Positions 25,927 to 35,411 of a stretch of 64,000 nucleotides of DNA are shown one piece after another. The stretch lies in NCBI RefSeq assembly GCF_040801915.1, contig NZ_JBFMIA010000001.1:186001-250000 (forward strand), written 5' to 3'. Numbering within the stretch: position 1 is the stretch's first letter; each line of letters starts with the position of its first letter. A program made the position numbers and the translations under genes. The notes under the pieces are model-generated. The model searched no databases. It was given only the letters and a program-made list of their open reading frames with translations, and was not told the origin of the DNA. This DNA is from Jeotgalibacillus marinus. GTDB lineage: Bacteria > Bacillota > Bacilli > Bacillales > Jeotgalibacillaceae.

Positions 25927-26394
25927 CTAGTGTTCTTCTGATTCATAAGGCTCATCATAGGAGATAGAAAGACCAACAAACGCACCATGAAGAACGAATA
26001 AACACGCAATGGAGACGACCGCATGATGCTTTAGTTCTTTAACATTTGTTCCTAAATCTAGCCACCATCCAAAAACCACAAAGATTACAACAAAAAGAAT
26101 TGAGTTTATTATGATACCTGGCCACATCGTTTCAGACCATTTTACCGTCAATTGGTAAAGTAAACCCCATATAATGGATAAAACACAAATCATAGCCCAC
26201 CAAATTATATGTGGAATAAACCCTTCTTGCCACGAAGGAGCTAAAAAGGACCACGACGGCATCAATGTTGTTTTCTCGATAAAATGAAAAAAATGAAAAA
26301 CTTCATAAAAAGCACAAAATAAAAGCCCTCCAACAAGTCCTGTTATGATCGTCAAAGGCGTTCGTTTAATAGTTGGAAGTTCAACATCCGACAT
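25927..26394 (-). CDS. yqhR: Conserved membrane protein YqhR
   Basis: 155 residues from ATG 26394, with GGAGGAG just upstream; an earlier frame start has no ribosome site. Four predicted membrane helices (about 18-36, 60-80, 90-115, 122-145). YqhR family, function unknown. Divergent from yqhQ. Confidence 0.88.
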   Translation of the reverse strand: MSDVELPTIKRTPLTIITGLVGGLLFCAFYEVFHFFHFIEKTTLMPSWSFLAPSWQEGFIPHIIWWAMICVLSIIWGLLYQLTVKWSETMWPGIIINSILFVVIFVVFGWWLDLGTNVKELKHHAVVSIACLFVLHGAFVGLSISYDEPYESEEH

Positions 26395-26555
26395 TTTTAC
26401 TCCTCCTTTTCCTTTCAAGTATGTCCATTACTAAACAACTTCATAATAGAAAGCTAATCGAAAATCGAGCTTTCATCTAGTAGGAATCGGATTTTTTTAG
26501 TAAACTAAAAGCACCTTTAGAGATTAAAGGAATGAAACAATAGGCTGGTGTAAAA

Positions 26556-27503
26556 ATGAGTAATGAAAAAAAGCCCGCATATGGCGGACAGGCCGTAATG
26601 GAAGGTGTCATGTTTGGTGGTCGTCGTCATACGGTAACTGCCATTCGACGTAAAGATCAAACGATTGAGTATTTTCACCTTCCACGAAAATCTCTACCTG
26701 CATTTCAAAAAATGAAAAAGATTCCGTTTTTGCGTGGAATTATTGCTTTAATCGAATCAAGTGCCAATGGTACACAGCACCTTAATTTTTCTAGTGAACG
26801 TTACGATGTATTACCTGAAGAAGATGAAAAAGTTCAACAAGAACAAAAAACATCCAAGCTAGAAATGATTTTTGGCATAGCTGCAGTTGGCGTTTTATCT
26901 TTTTTGTTTGGTAAGTTTGTCTTTACACTCATCCCTGTTTTTTTAGCTGAAGCATTACGTTTTGCTTTTCCAGGAGATGTCGCACAAATTATGATTGAGA
27001 GTGTATTCAAGATCATCTTATTACTCGCATATATTTATTTTATTTCTTTAACGCCATTGATTAAACGAGTGTTCCAGTATCACGGAGCTGAACATAAAGT
27101 GATTAATACCTTTGAAAACGGTTTGCCCTTAACCGTTGAAAATGTCCAGTCTCAATCAAGACTTCATTATCGCTGTGGTTCTAGTTTTATTTTATTCACC
27201 GTCATCGTAGGAATGTTTGTGTATCTACTCGTTCCAACAGAGCCATTAACGGTTCGTATTTTAAACAGAATCGCGTTGATCCCTGTCGTTCTTGGAATCT
27301 CCTTCGAAGTTTTACAGCTAACCAATAAAGTTCGTTCCGTTCCAGTACTTCGCTTCCTCGGTTATCCGGGTCTATGGCTTCAGCTTTTAACAACCAAAGA
27401 ACCAAAAGATGACCAGGTTGAAGTGGCCATTGCTTCATTTAATCGAATGATGGAACTGGAAAAAGAGTCAGAATCAGGTTTACAAAAGGCTACACTTGTA
27501 TAG
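26556..27503 (+). CDS. yqhQ: DUF1385 membrane protein YqhQ
   Basis: 315 residues. Starts with the diagnostic YGGQAVMEGVMFGG motif, then membrane segments near 105-130, 145-165, 208-225 and 230-250, with YHGAEHKVINTFE and a SRLHYRCGSSF box between. Widespread family of unknown function. First of two plus-strand genes with yqhP. Confidence 0.92.
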   Translation: MSNEKKPAYGGQAVMEGVMFGGRRHTVTAIRRKDQTIEYFHLPRKSLPAFQKMKKIPFLRGIIALIESSANGTQHLNFSSERYDVLPEEDEKVQQEQKTSKLEMIFGIAAVGVLSFLFGKFVFTLIPVFLAEALRFAFPGDVAQIMIESVFKIILLLAYIYFISLTPLIKRVFQYHGAEHKVINTFENGLPLTVENVQSQSRLHYRCGSSFILFTVIVGMFVYLLVPTEPLTVRILNRIALIPVVLGISFEVLQLTNKVRSVPVLRFLGYPGLWLQLLTTKEPKDDQVEVAIASFNRMMELEKESESGLQKATLV

Positions 27504-27548
27504 ACTATATACTAAAGGACTGTCTCACGAGAGGTGGCTAGTATAAAT

Positions 27549-27926
27549 ATGAAGATGACCGTTTTTTATATTGTAGTCGTTCTTGCGTTTTTTGGACTTA
27601 CCCATGCTCTTTTCACCGACCCAAGTAGCTTAATACGTAAAATATTTACGTACGCCTTATTCGCCGGTGTCATTTATGCAATATACCGGCTGTGGGCAAG
27701 CCGAAAACCAAACCATAGCGAACAACAAGCATTTAAAAAGGCTGCAAAATACTCAAAGAAACGATATGGCAATCCTGTTTCTGCTTCAAAAGTTAAAAAA
27801 ACTGCAAAGCAAAGTGGGAAAAAACCCTTACCACTAAAAAAACCTTTAACTGTGCGTGGAGATGCTCCCAAACTGACTGTAATTGAAGGAAAAAAAGGGA
27901 AGAAAAAGAAACGCATGTCACTGTAG
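27549..27926 (+). CDS. yqhP: Small membrane protein YqhP (SA1362 family)
   Basis: 125 residues from ATG 27549 (GAGAGGTGG upstream); a GTG at 27534 would lie on top of the ribosome site. Two membrane helices in the first 50 residues and a very lysine-rich C-terminus ending KKGKKKKRMSL. Follows yqhQ by 45 bases. Its end overlaps the convergent yqhO by nine bases. Confidence 0.8.
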   Translation: MKMTVFYIVVVLAFFGLTHALFTDPSSLIRKIFTYALFAGVIYAIYRLWASRKPNHSEQQAFKKAAKYSKKRYGNPVSASKVKKTAKQSGKKPLPLKKPLTVRGDAPKLTVIEGKKGKKKKRMSL

Positions 27927-28802
27927 TAAGCGATCTAAATAACGTAATGTCTGTGCACGCCCTGTTGAAATAAGGGTGTGTATTTGTTTTGGCGTTAATG
28001 AGGTGTCCGTTGACGACAATTCAGGGACTGGAATAATAAGTACCTTACGCTTCCCTATTTTCTCTAAGTGACGTACATCATGTGCCTCCTTCATCGTAAT
28101 AAAAAGAGCTGAATAGAGTTCAATCACATTGTTAATTTTTTGTTCTTGTTCTTTCTGATTTTCCGCTTGAAGTTGAAATCCAATGATTGGAATTTCTTTT
28201 TTCGCTCCTTTTTCTTCTAAAAGCCAGATTGGAAAGTTACTTAAAACACCACCGTCAACGATCAAGTGACTATGTTTCCCTTTCTTCAACTTCACAGGTT
28301 GAAAAAAGAAGGGGAGTGATGCACTCATACGAACCGCTTTTGCGACATGCATCGCTTGGGGGTCACGACCGTAATATACTGCATCATCTGGTAACACGAC
28401 CATTTTTCCAGCAGTTAAATCTGAAGCGACCATCTTAAACGATCCTTGGGGTAGATCATCAAATGTACGTATTCCTTTTTCTTGCAAGCGAAGCTCCAAC
28501 CATTCTAGTAGGCCATCTCCTGTATATAATCCCTTCTTCCAATAGAGTTGAATCCAGCGTAACCACGTAGGCACCCACCATCTTTGCTCTTTTTCCTTAT
28601 AAAATAATTCCGAAAGGGGAGGAAGCATCGTTTTTATTTCAGCAGACGTATAACTTGCAGCAACTAATGCTCCAACAAGTGCCCCTGCACTTGTTCCCGC
28701 TATTCTCCTGACTTTTATTCCTCTCTCTTCTAATGCTTCAACCACTCCAATAAATGCAATCGCTTTTACACCGCCACCTGAAAACACCAAATCAATGATC
28801 AT
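27918..28802 (-). CDS. yqhO: Patatin-like phospholipase YqhO
   Basis: 294 residues from ATG 28802 (GGGGGTG five bases upstream); codons further upstream look untranslated. Oxyanion hole FSGGGVKAIAF at 7-17, nucleophile GTSAG near 40 and the catalytic aspartate in VDGGVLSNFP. Probably a cytoplasmic lipid acyl hydrolase; substrate unknown. Confidence 0.9.
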   Translation of the reverse strand: MIIDLVFSGGGVKAIAFIGVVEALEERGIKVRRIAGTSAGALVGALVAASYTSAEIKTMLPPLSELFYKEKEQRWWVPTWLRWIQLYWKKGLYTGDGLLEWLELRLQEKGIRTFDDLPQGSFKMVASDLTAGKMVVLPDDAVYYGRDPQAMHVAKAVRMSASLPFFFQPVKLKKGKHSHLIVDGGVLSNFPIWLLEEKGAKKEIPIIGFQLQAENQKEQEQKINNVIELYSALFITMKEAHDVRHLEKIGKRKVLIIPVPELSSTDTSLTPKQIHTLISTGRAQTLRYLDRLLQ

Positions 28803-28993
28803 GTGTGCACCCCCATTCTTACTATCTATATGAAGGGATAAAAAAAGAAGAAGAGGATATAGATCCCCTCCTTCTTCAGTCAACAAGTGAATACGGCTCG
28901 TTGGTCCCATCAAACAAAAATAGGTGCCTATGCTTATTAAAGATAATTCTTATGACTTCTTAGAAACTGACAGCAAGTAGACAGATGACAAAA

Positions 28994-31534
28994 TTACAAA
29001 CCGCACTTAAGTTGAGCATTACAGTTCGTACAAGTGTTACATCCACCAATTTCTTTTACGGTACCTTTCCTGCACACTGGACATGTATTACCAAGCTCTG
29101 ATCCAATTGTGACCTTGGTTGATCTTAAGTCTTGAATTGTATCAACCAAGACAACAGTTTGCTCTTTTGCCTTTGTATCTATTTTATTTTCTTCCGCTTT
29201 AAGCGTTAAGACTTGAGAGTCACGACTGCCATCAACATATACCGTTCCACCCTTTGCACCACCTTTATAAAGACGCTCATACACGCTTTCCACTTGCTCA
29301 ACAGCGTAACCTTTTGGAGCGTTAACCGTTTTGGAAATAGAGCTGTCTATCCAACGCTGAATTACGCATTGTGTATCTGCATGAGCTTCCGGTGCTAATT
29401 CCATTGCTGTCACAAAAAAGTCTGGTAGTTCATCTGCTGCCTGCGGGTTTGCCTCCAAGTATTCACGCAGAATATCTGCTTTGACTTCTATGAATTTCCC
29501 TAGACGACCACTTCTATAATACGTGTAGGAAAAATATGGTTCAAGTCCAGTTGAAACTCCCACCATCGTTCCTGTACTTCCAGTTGGAGCGACCGTTAAA
29601 AGATGAGAATTTCTAATTCCGTGAGTTAAGATCCCTTGTTTAATATCTTCAGGCATTTTTTTCATAAACCCTGTTTCCGTATACGCTTTGCGAAGAGAAT
29701 TCGTTTCTTCTTGTGACTCACCTTCCAAGAATGGGAATTCACCACGTTCTTTGGCAAGTTCAATTGACGTACGGTATGCAGTCGTTGCAATCGTTTCAAA
29801 AATTTCGTCTACGAGCTGATTACCTTCCTTGGATCCGTATTCTTTTTCACAATAAATAAGCAGGTCAGCAAGTCCCATAACACCTAGACCTACACGACGT
29901 TCACCGAGTGCTTGCACTTTATTGTCTTCAAGAAAATAAGGAGTAGCATCGATCACATTATCCTGCATACGAACACCAATTTGGACTGTTTTTTTCAATC
30001 TATCGAATTGAACTGTTTTGTTTTTCTTGTCCGCAAACTCCGCAAGGTTGACAGCTGCTAAGTTACATACAGAATAAGGCGCTAATGGTTGCTCTCCGCA
30101 CGGGTTTGTTGCTACAACTTGTTGACCGTATGCTTTTGCATTGGTCATATCGTTTGCATTGTCAATAAAGAAAATGCCCGGCTCCGCTGAATACGTTGCG
30201 CATATATTAATCAAATTCCATAGTTCTTTTGCTTGGATTGTACGGTACGTTCTGACCTCATACCCTTGTTTTTCCCATTCACGGACATCCCCAACCTCAT
30301 GCCATTTGTCGTTATACTCAGCCATTTCTTGTGGAGAGTATGATTCAACGTCAGGGAACCGCAAGTTGTATGTTTCATTGCTCTCAACAGCTTTCATAAA
30401 GTCATCCGTCAAACAAATTGAAATGTTGGCACCAGTAAGAAACTCTGGATTATGAACGGAGTATATTCCACCTGTTGCAAGTTTTTCTTGTGCATCCTCA
30501 ATAATGTGTTGATTAAAACCACCTTGACCAGGAATATCTTTGTAGTTCACAATGCTTTGGTACATAGCCACTTCTTGCTCTGTTAATGGGGTGAACTTTA
30601 ATTTTTCATGTGCGATTTTTTGGATGAATTCGTCCTCACTTGTTTCCAGTAAAAAGCGTAAAATACGTGGATTCTGCATTTTAGAAATGATGAATTCAAT
30701 AATATCTGGATGCCAATCAGTTAGCATGATCATTTGGGCACCACGTCTTGAACCACCTTGCTCGACTAGATGAGTAAGCTTCGCAATATCGTCTAACCAC
30801 GAAACAGAACCAGATGATTTTCCGTTCACACCTCTTGCTAATGTATTTCTAGGACGCAACGTAGAACCATTCGTTCCAACACCACCACCGCGGCTCATGA
30901 TTTCCATCACTTGCTTACGGTGATCAGAAATTCCTTCTCGTGAATCTTTTACAAACGGCATGACATAGCAGTTGAAGAATGTAACATCAGTATTGGCTCC
31001 TGCACCGTACAAAACACGGCCAGCTGGAACAAAATGAAGACTTGATAGCTCTTCATAAAACTTTGTCGTCCATTCCTCTCGGAGCTCTTCTGTTTTTTCA
31101 ACTGAAGCAAGTCCCGTCGCATTTCGAAGCGCAATTTGTTCGTAATACACTTCAAGCGGTTTTTCAATCACATCAAGTGAACGATTGATAATTCCTGTTT
31201 CTATTTCCTTTGGCGTATCGAGCGAGTTACGGAACTCTTCTTCAATCAACACCTGTGCCTCACGACGTGATTGGTTAATGCTCTGAATGTAACCTAACCC
31301 ACGTGCTGGAAATTTAGGATCTTCTCTAATTGTTAGCACAACAAAATCACCTGTGCGTAGTGTTTTTTTCTCCGTGTCTTTAAATGCATAACGATCCAGC
31401 ATAACAAGCCTTGAGACACCTTTATGTGTAAGTTTCATATTTGAGGTAATAGGGTGAACTGGGTCAAATAATGTAATATCCTCGTTTAATTGTTCGATAT
31501 TCAATCTTGTTTGTTGTGGAGTTAAAGATGTCAT
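28994..31534 (-). CDS. nrdJ: Adenosylcobalamin-dependent ribonucleotide reductase (class II)
   Basis: 846 residues. Reduces ribonucleotides to deoxyribonucleotides using a radical from coenzyme B12, without needing oxygen. Visible: an N-terminal extension (about 1-110), FFNCYVMPFVKDS, RGGGVGTNGSTLRPRN, the active-site NPCGEQPLAPYSVCNLAAVN, APTGSTGTMVGVSTGLEP, and a C-terminal redox/zinc tail with CPVC, CNTCTNC and a final CGL. AGAGGAG precedes the ATG. It occupies the place where B. subtilis has mntR. Tandem NrdR boxes lie over its promoter. No cobalamin riboswitch was seen. Confidence 0.95.
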   Translation of the reverse strand: MTSLTPQQTRLNIEQLNEDITLFDPVHPITSNMKLTHKGVSRLVMLDRYAFKDTEKKTLRTGDFVVLTIREDPKFPARGLGYIQSINQSRREAQVLIEEEFRNSLDTPKEIETGIINRSLDVIEKPLEVYYEQIALRNATGLASVEKTEELREEWTTKFYEELSSLHFVPAGRVLYGAGANTDVTFFNCYVMPFVKDSREGISDHRKQVMEIMSRGGGVGTNGSTLRPRNTLARGVNGKSSGSVSWLDDIAKLTHLVEQGGSRRGAQMIMLTDWHPDIIEFIISKMQNPRILRFLLETSEDEFIQKIAHEKLKFTPLTEQEVAMYQSIVNYKDIPGQGGFNQHIIEDAQEKLATGGIYSVHNPEFLTGANISICLTDDFMKAVESNETYNLRFPDVESYSPQEMAEYNDKWHEVGDVREWEKQGYEVRTYRTIQAKELWNLINICATYSAEPGIFFIDNANDMTNAKAYGQQVVATNPCGEQPLAPYSVCNLAAVNLAEFADKKNKTVQFDRLKKTVQIGVRMQDNVIDATPYFLEDNKVQALGERRVGLGVMGLADLLIYCEKEYGSKEGNQLVDEIFETIATTAYRTSIELAKERGEFPFLEGESQEETNSLRKAYTETGFMKKMPEDIKQGILTHGIRNSHLLTVAPTGSTGTMVGVSTGLEPYFSYTYYRSGRLGKFIEVKADILREYLEANPQAADELPDFFVTAMELAPEAHADTQCVIQRWIDSSISKTVNAPKGYAVEQVESVYERLYKGGAKGGTVYVDGSRDSQVLTLKAEENKIDTKAKEQTVVLVDTIQDLRSTKVTIGSELGNTCPVCRKGTVKEIGGCNTCTNCNAQLKCGL

Positions 31535-31592
31535 GTATTAAATCTCCTCTAATTGTATTATTTGATTGTAGTCTACTCCTTTTTCAACAAAA

Positions 31593-31651
31593 ACACAACA
31601 TATAGTGTTCGCCATTTTTACCCTCATACTACATATGGTTTTTTTCGTCAA
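31593..31651 (-). promoter_or_regulatory. nrdJ promoter covered by two NrdR boxes
   Basis: Two 16-base sites, ACACAACATATAGTGT (31593-31608) and ATACTACATATGGTTT (31626-31641), separated by 17 bases, match the paired palindromic NrdR box. A sigma-A promoter on the minus strand (TTGACG 31651-31646, 17-base spacer, TATGAG 31628-31623) is overlapped by the second box. This fits repression of nrdJ by NrdR when dATP is abundant. Confidence 0.75.
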
Positions 31652-31821
31652 TGTTAAAAATGTTGTCAAATCCAAAAAGAGAAGATTTCGGCTAAAAGAG
31701 GGAGAAAACACGGTCTAAAATGTAATTTTCAACTCGTTTTGGACTTTTTTCAGATTTGCAATTCTCGACAAGGCATTCTTAAGAACATCGGTTGATTTTG
31801 AAAGGCATTTTTAGTATAAAA

Positions 31822-32329
31822 CATAGAGTAGGGTAACCTTTTTCAAGGCTACCCAAACCGTACGTGCCTTATTAAGGCATACGGCTAATTCTATTAAATC
31901 AGGGGTTATTTGCTAAGTGAGGGGGTAATTTCACAATTTCTGCAAGTTCTCTGTAGTTATGCCTAAATTAAAACCTCTTACCGTCATACAAAAAATCAAG
32001 GGTGTGCAACAATATTAAGCTGTGATCACTCGGCTGATTCATAGAGTGATCACCAAATTAGAGGGTTTCCCGTTATTTGCGGACGGTCACCAGCTTAACC
32101 CGTCGCCGTGCTTCACACTTATTGCATCTGGGTCTGCTTGTCCAACAACGGATCTCGACGATCCGCTTCTCCTTCAGACACTACCTCACGATAATGCCCT
32201 AGATTAGCTTTCACTGGTTGTATCAGCACTAGTGGAAGGACTTTCACCTTGGAGAAAATAGACCTTCGGAGACTAGGGAGTCGTGTTTACAAGCTGTAAC
32301 GTTCTCCAACCTTTAACAATGATGCACAC
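31822..32329 (-). ncRNA. ORF-less group II intron
   Basis: On the minus strand a group II ribozyme can be read. The 5' end GTGTGCATC (32329-32321) fits the GUGYG rule. Domain I pieces follow: CCAAGGTGAAAGTCCTT and TCTGAAGGAGAAGCGGA. Domain V lies at 31886-31854: AGCCGTATG, a 5-bp GCCTT/AAGGC arm and GGCACGTACGGTT. Domain VI is an 8-bp GGGTAGCC/GGTTACCC stem followed by TACTCTAT ending at 31822. There is no room for a reverse transcriptase. The intron sits about 25 bases downstream of the lipM terminator stem. Whether it still splices cannot be judged; exact ends are approximate. Confidence 0.8.
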
Positions 32330-32350
32330 GTGCGACTGGCCCGTCTCACG

Positions 32351-32380
32351 CAAAAGACGAGCCAATTGGCTCGTCCTTTT
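32351..32380 (-). terminator. Terminator after lipM
   Basis: A perfect GACGAGCC/GGCTCGTC hairpin (32356-32375) followed by TTTT on the minus strand, right after the lipM stop. Confidence 0.8.
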
Positions 32381-32381
32381 A

Positions 32382-33218
32382 TTATCGTTTAAAATTCCAT
32401 TCATCTGTACTGTATCGATTATGCATTATTTGCTCTACGTAACTTCTCTCTTCTGTTGTTAACTCGTGTGGTTCAAGTTTAATTGATAGTCCTTCTTCAA
32501 ATCCTTGAAAAAAAGCGGTTTTAGCTTCGTCAATCTTGACGGGTTGATCAACCATATCGTTAATAGCAACTGCCTTCTTTCTAAAAGCATTCTTCATCCG
32601 TTCTTTGACACGGTCACTCGAGTAATGAAAAAGACTAAAGAGCTTGTCTTCATCAATCTCAAGTAAAATTGATCCATGCTGTAAAATAACACCTTTTTGT
32701 CTTGTCTGAGCACTTCCTGCCACTTTTCTACCTTCCACTACCAGCTCATACCAGCTTGATGCATCAAAACACACTGCACTGCGAGGGTTTTTTAGGTCAT
32801 TACGTTCTTCCGCTGTTTTCGGAATGGAGAAGTATGCGTCCAACCCTAACGTTTGGAACCCTTTTAATATCCCTTCTGAAATCACGCGATAGGCTTCTGT
32901 AACCGTTGGAGGCATTTTGGGGTGATTTTCACTTACAATAACACTGTAGGTTAACTCATGTTCATGTAGTACCCCACGACCACCAGTAGGTCGACGGACG
33001 AAGCCAAGCCCGTGTTTCTTCACCTCATCCAAATTAATTTCTTTATGTACATTTTGAAAATAACCGATTGACAATGTTGCTGGATCCCATCCATAAAATC
33101 GAATGGTTGGTGGAATTTTCCCTTCACTATGCCAATCTAGTAATGCTTCATCAAGAGCCATATTATAGCTTGGTGACGAATTTCCTGAATCAATATATCT
33201 CCAAGTTTCAATAGTCAT
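32382..33218 (-). CDS. lipM: Octanoyl-[GcvH]:protein octanoyltransferase LipM
   Basis: 278 residues, biotin/lipoyl protein ligase fold. Transfers octanoate from acyl carrier protein to GcvH in lipoate synthesis. Visible: RRPTGGRGVLHEHELTYS, the acyl-thioester cysteine C150 in SAVCFDA (same position as in B. subtilis LipM) and the lysine in GRKVAGSAQTR. AAGGATC precedes the ATG. Near the glycine cleavage genes, whose H protein it serves. Confidence 0.93.
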   Translation of the reverse strand: MTIETWRYIDSGNSSPSYNMALDEALLDWHSEGKIPPTIRFYGWDPATLSIGYFQNVHKEINLDEVKKHGLGFVRRPTGGRGVLHEHELTYSVIVSENHPKMPPTVTEAYRVISEGILKGFQTLGLDAYFSIPKTAEERNDLKNPRSAVCFDASSWYELVVEGRKVAGSAQTRQKGVILQHGSILLEIDEDKLFSLFHYSSDRVKERMKNAFRKKAVAINDMVDQPVKIDEAKTAFFQGFEEGLSIKLEPHELTTEERSYVEQIMHNRYSTDEWNFKR

Positions 33219-33373
33219 TGCATTCAGATCCTTTTCGTAAAAGTCGACTTAAGTCTAACAGACACTTATACAAATTCAAAGAGTGTCGTATTCAAAAATA
33301 TTTTTCTTTGAACTTCTATCGTTTGAGCCCTATAATAGTACCTAGTGTTCATAAATAGAAAGGGGGCAAAACG

Positions 33374-33754
33374 TTGGAATCACTTTATTTCTTAATAGCT
33401 GTAGTAGTTGCTATTATTTTATACTCAACGTACACGTATTTCCGTCAGAAACGCATTTTAAAGCCTTTAACAGAGGAAGAGTTCAGAAGTGGCTATCGAA
33501 AAGCTCAGTTGATCGATATTCGAGAGCAACGTGAATTTGACGCAGGTCATGTTCTTGGCGCTCGTAACATTCCACTTTCTCAATTAAAAATGCGCATTGG
33601 CGAAATTCGTTCTGATAAGCCTGTTTATATGTATTGTCAAAATGGGATGAGAAGCGGACGAGCTGCACAAATGCTTTTTAAAAAAGGAATTAAAGACCTT
33701 TATCAACTTAAAGGTGGATTTAAGAAATGGGCTGGAAAGATTAAAAAAAAATAA
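33374..33754 (+). CDS. yqhL: Membrane-anchored rhodanese YqhL
   Basis: 126 residues. One N-terminal membrane helix (about 4-22) and a rhodanese domain with the active cysteine C88 in YCQNGMRSG. Start is TTG 33374 with AGGGGG seven bases upstream. Sulfur transfer substrate unknown. Own terminator follows. Confidence 0.9.
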   Translation: MESLYFLIAVVVAIILYSTYTYFRQKRILKPLTEEEFRSGYRKAQLIDIREQREFDAGHVLGARNIPLSQLKMRIGEIRSDKPVYMYCQNGMRSGRAAQMLFKKGIKDLYQLKGGFKKWAGKIKKK

Positions 33755-33758
33755 GTTA

Positions 33759-33794
33759 AAAAGATCCAAAGTGATTGCACTTTGGATCTTTTTT
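33759..33794 (+). terminator. Terminator after yqhL
   Basis: A perfect 13-bp stem (33761-33773 with 33778-33790) followed by a T-run. Confidence 0.85.
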
Positions 33795-33935
33795 GCTGCC
33801 AAAAACTCTGGAAGCAGCGTGTTCTTCTTCAGCACTCAAAGTTGTATAGACCTCTTATGTGGTGTAACTGACATGTAGTTGTAGTATAGGAAGAGCTCAC
33901 TTAAAAATTGGGTTCAATGCTGTACTATAAACTCC

Positions 33936-35411
33936 TTATACCTCGACAGCTTCTTTTTTTGTATAACGCAACACGGGTTTTCTTGCTGCTTTTGTTTCAT
34001 CAAGACGACCAATAACCGTTGTATATGGAGCATCTTGAACAACTTCTGGTGATTCCTCTACTTCTTTTGCAATTTGAATCATCGCATCAATAAACGAGTC
34101 TAGTGTTTCTTTTGACTCTGTTTCAGTCGGTTCGATCATCATGCACTCCTCAACATTTAGAGGGAAGTAGATCGTTGGTGGGTGATAACCAAAATCTAAC
34201 AGACGTTTCGCAATATCAAGCGTACGTACACCGAGTTTCTTTTGACGCTTGCCACTTAGGACAAATTCATGCTTACAATGACGATCAAATGGTAAATCAA
34301 AATGAGGAGCAAGTCTTCTCATCATATAGTTTGCATTTAATACGGCGAACTCACTAACTGCTTTAAGCCCATCTGGGCCCATCGTACGGATGTATGTGTA
34401 AGCACGCACATTGATTCCGAAATTCCCATAAAATGGTTTTACACGTCCGATGGATTGCGGACGGTTATAATCGAACTCATACTTGTCACCATTTTTCACA
34501 AGAATCGGTTTTGGTAGATGTGGTATAAGATCTTTTTTCACGCCTACTGGACCTGATCCAGGACCACCACCACCGTGAGGACCTGTGAACGTTTTATGCA
34601 AGTTTAAGTGAACAACGTCAAAGCCCATATCGCCAGGTCGTGCTTTGGATAGTACAGCATTTAAGTTCGCACCGTCGTAATAAAGCTTGCCACCTGCTTC
34701 GTGAATAACCGCAGCCATTTCAATAATATTTTCTTCAAATAAGCCTAATGTATTTGGATTTGTTAGCATCAATGCGGCAGTATCATTTCCTACTACACGT
34801 TTAAGGTCTTCAATATCCACAAGCCCTTCGTCGTTTGACTTAACCGTAATCGTTTCAAAGCCAGCTACTGTCGCTGATGCTGGGTTTGTACCGTGAGCAG
34901 AGTCAGGTACGATCACTTTCGTACGATTGAAATCACCGTTTGCTTCATGGAATGCACGGATCATCATAAGTCCTGTCCATTCTCCATGGGCTCCTGCAGC
35001 AGGCTGAAGCGTTACTTCGTCCATCCCAGTAATTTTGATTAAGTGCTCTTGAAGGTCATACATCAATTCCATAGCGCCTTGAACAGATGAGGCTTCTTGG
35101 AGAGGATGAATATGAGTAAATCCTGCATAACGAGCAACCGCCTCGTTCACTTTTGGATTGTATTTCATCGTACAAGATCCGAGTGGATAAAATCCAGAAT
35201 CTACCCCGTGGTTACGTTTTGAAAGCGCTGTATAGTGACGCATAATGTCTAGTTCTGCAACTTCTGGCAGTTCAGGTGCTTCTGTTCGAATAAACCCTTC
35301 AGGAGCAAGAGATGCTAGATCTACTTCAGGAACGTCTAATTCGGTCAAGCTATAGCCAGTACGTCCTTCTTTTGATAATTCAAAAATAAGTGGCTGATCT
35401 TTCTTATGCAT
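33936..35411 (-). CDS. gcvPB: Glycine dehydrogenase (decarboxylating) subunit 2
   Basis: 491 residues, PLP-binding half of the P-protein that decarboxylates glycine and passes the aminomethyl group to lipoyl-GcvH. PLP lysine in LNLHKTFTGPHGGGGPGSGP; also FYPLGSCTMKYNP. Overlaps gcvPA by eight bases with its own AAAGGAG site. Confidence 0.97.
   Translation of the reverse strand: MHKKDQPLIFELSKEGRTGYSLTELDVPEVDLASLAPEGFIRTEAPELPEVAELDIMRHYTALSKRNHGVDSGFYPLGSCTMKYNPKVNEAVARYAGFTHIHPLQEASSVQGAMELMYDLQEHLIKITGMDEVTLQPAAGAHGEWTGLMMIRAFHEANGDFNRTKVIVPDSAHGTNPASATVAGFETITVKSNDEGLVDIEDLKRVVGNDTAALMLTNPNTLGLFEENIIEMAAVIHEAGGKLYYDGANLNAVLSKARPGDMGFDVVHLNLHKTFTGPHGGGGPGSGPVGVKKDLIPHLPKPILVKNGDKYEFDYNRPQSIGRVKPFYGNFGINVRAYTYIRTMGPDGLKAVSEFAVLNANYMMRRLAPHFDLPFDRHCKHEFVLSGKRQKKLGVRTLDIAKRLLDFGYHPPTIYFPLNVEECMMIEPTETESKETLDSFIDAMIQIAKEVEESPEVVQDAPYTTVIGRLDETKAARKPVLRYTKKEAVEV

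Noticed and set aside
30141..30455. 104-codon plus-strand frame
   Set aside because: Antisense shadow of nrdJ.
32022..32207. 61-codon plus-strand frame between lipM and nrdJ
   Set aside because: It is antisense to the domain I-III part of the group II intron; coding is an artefact.
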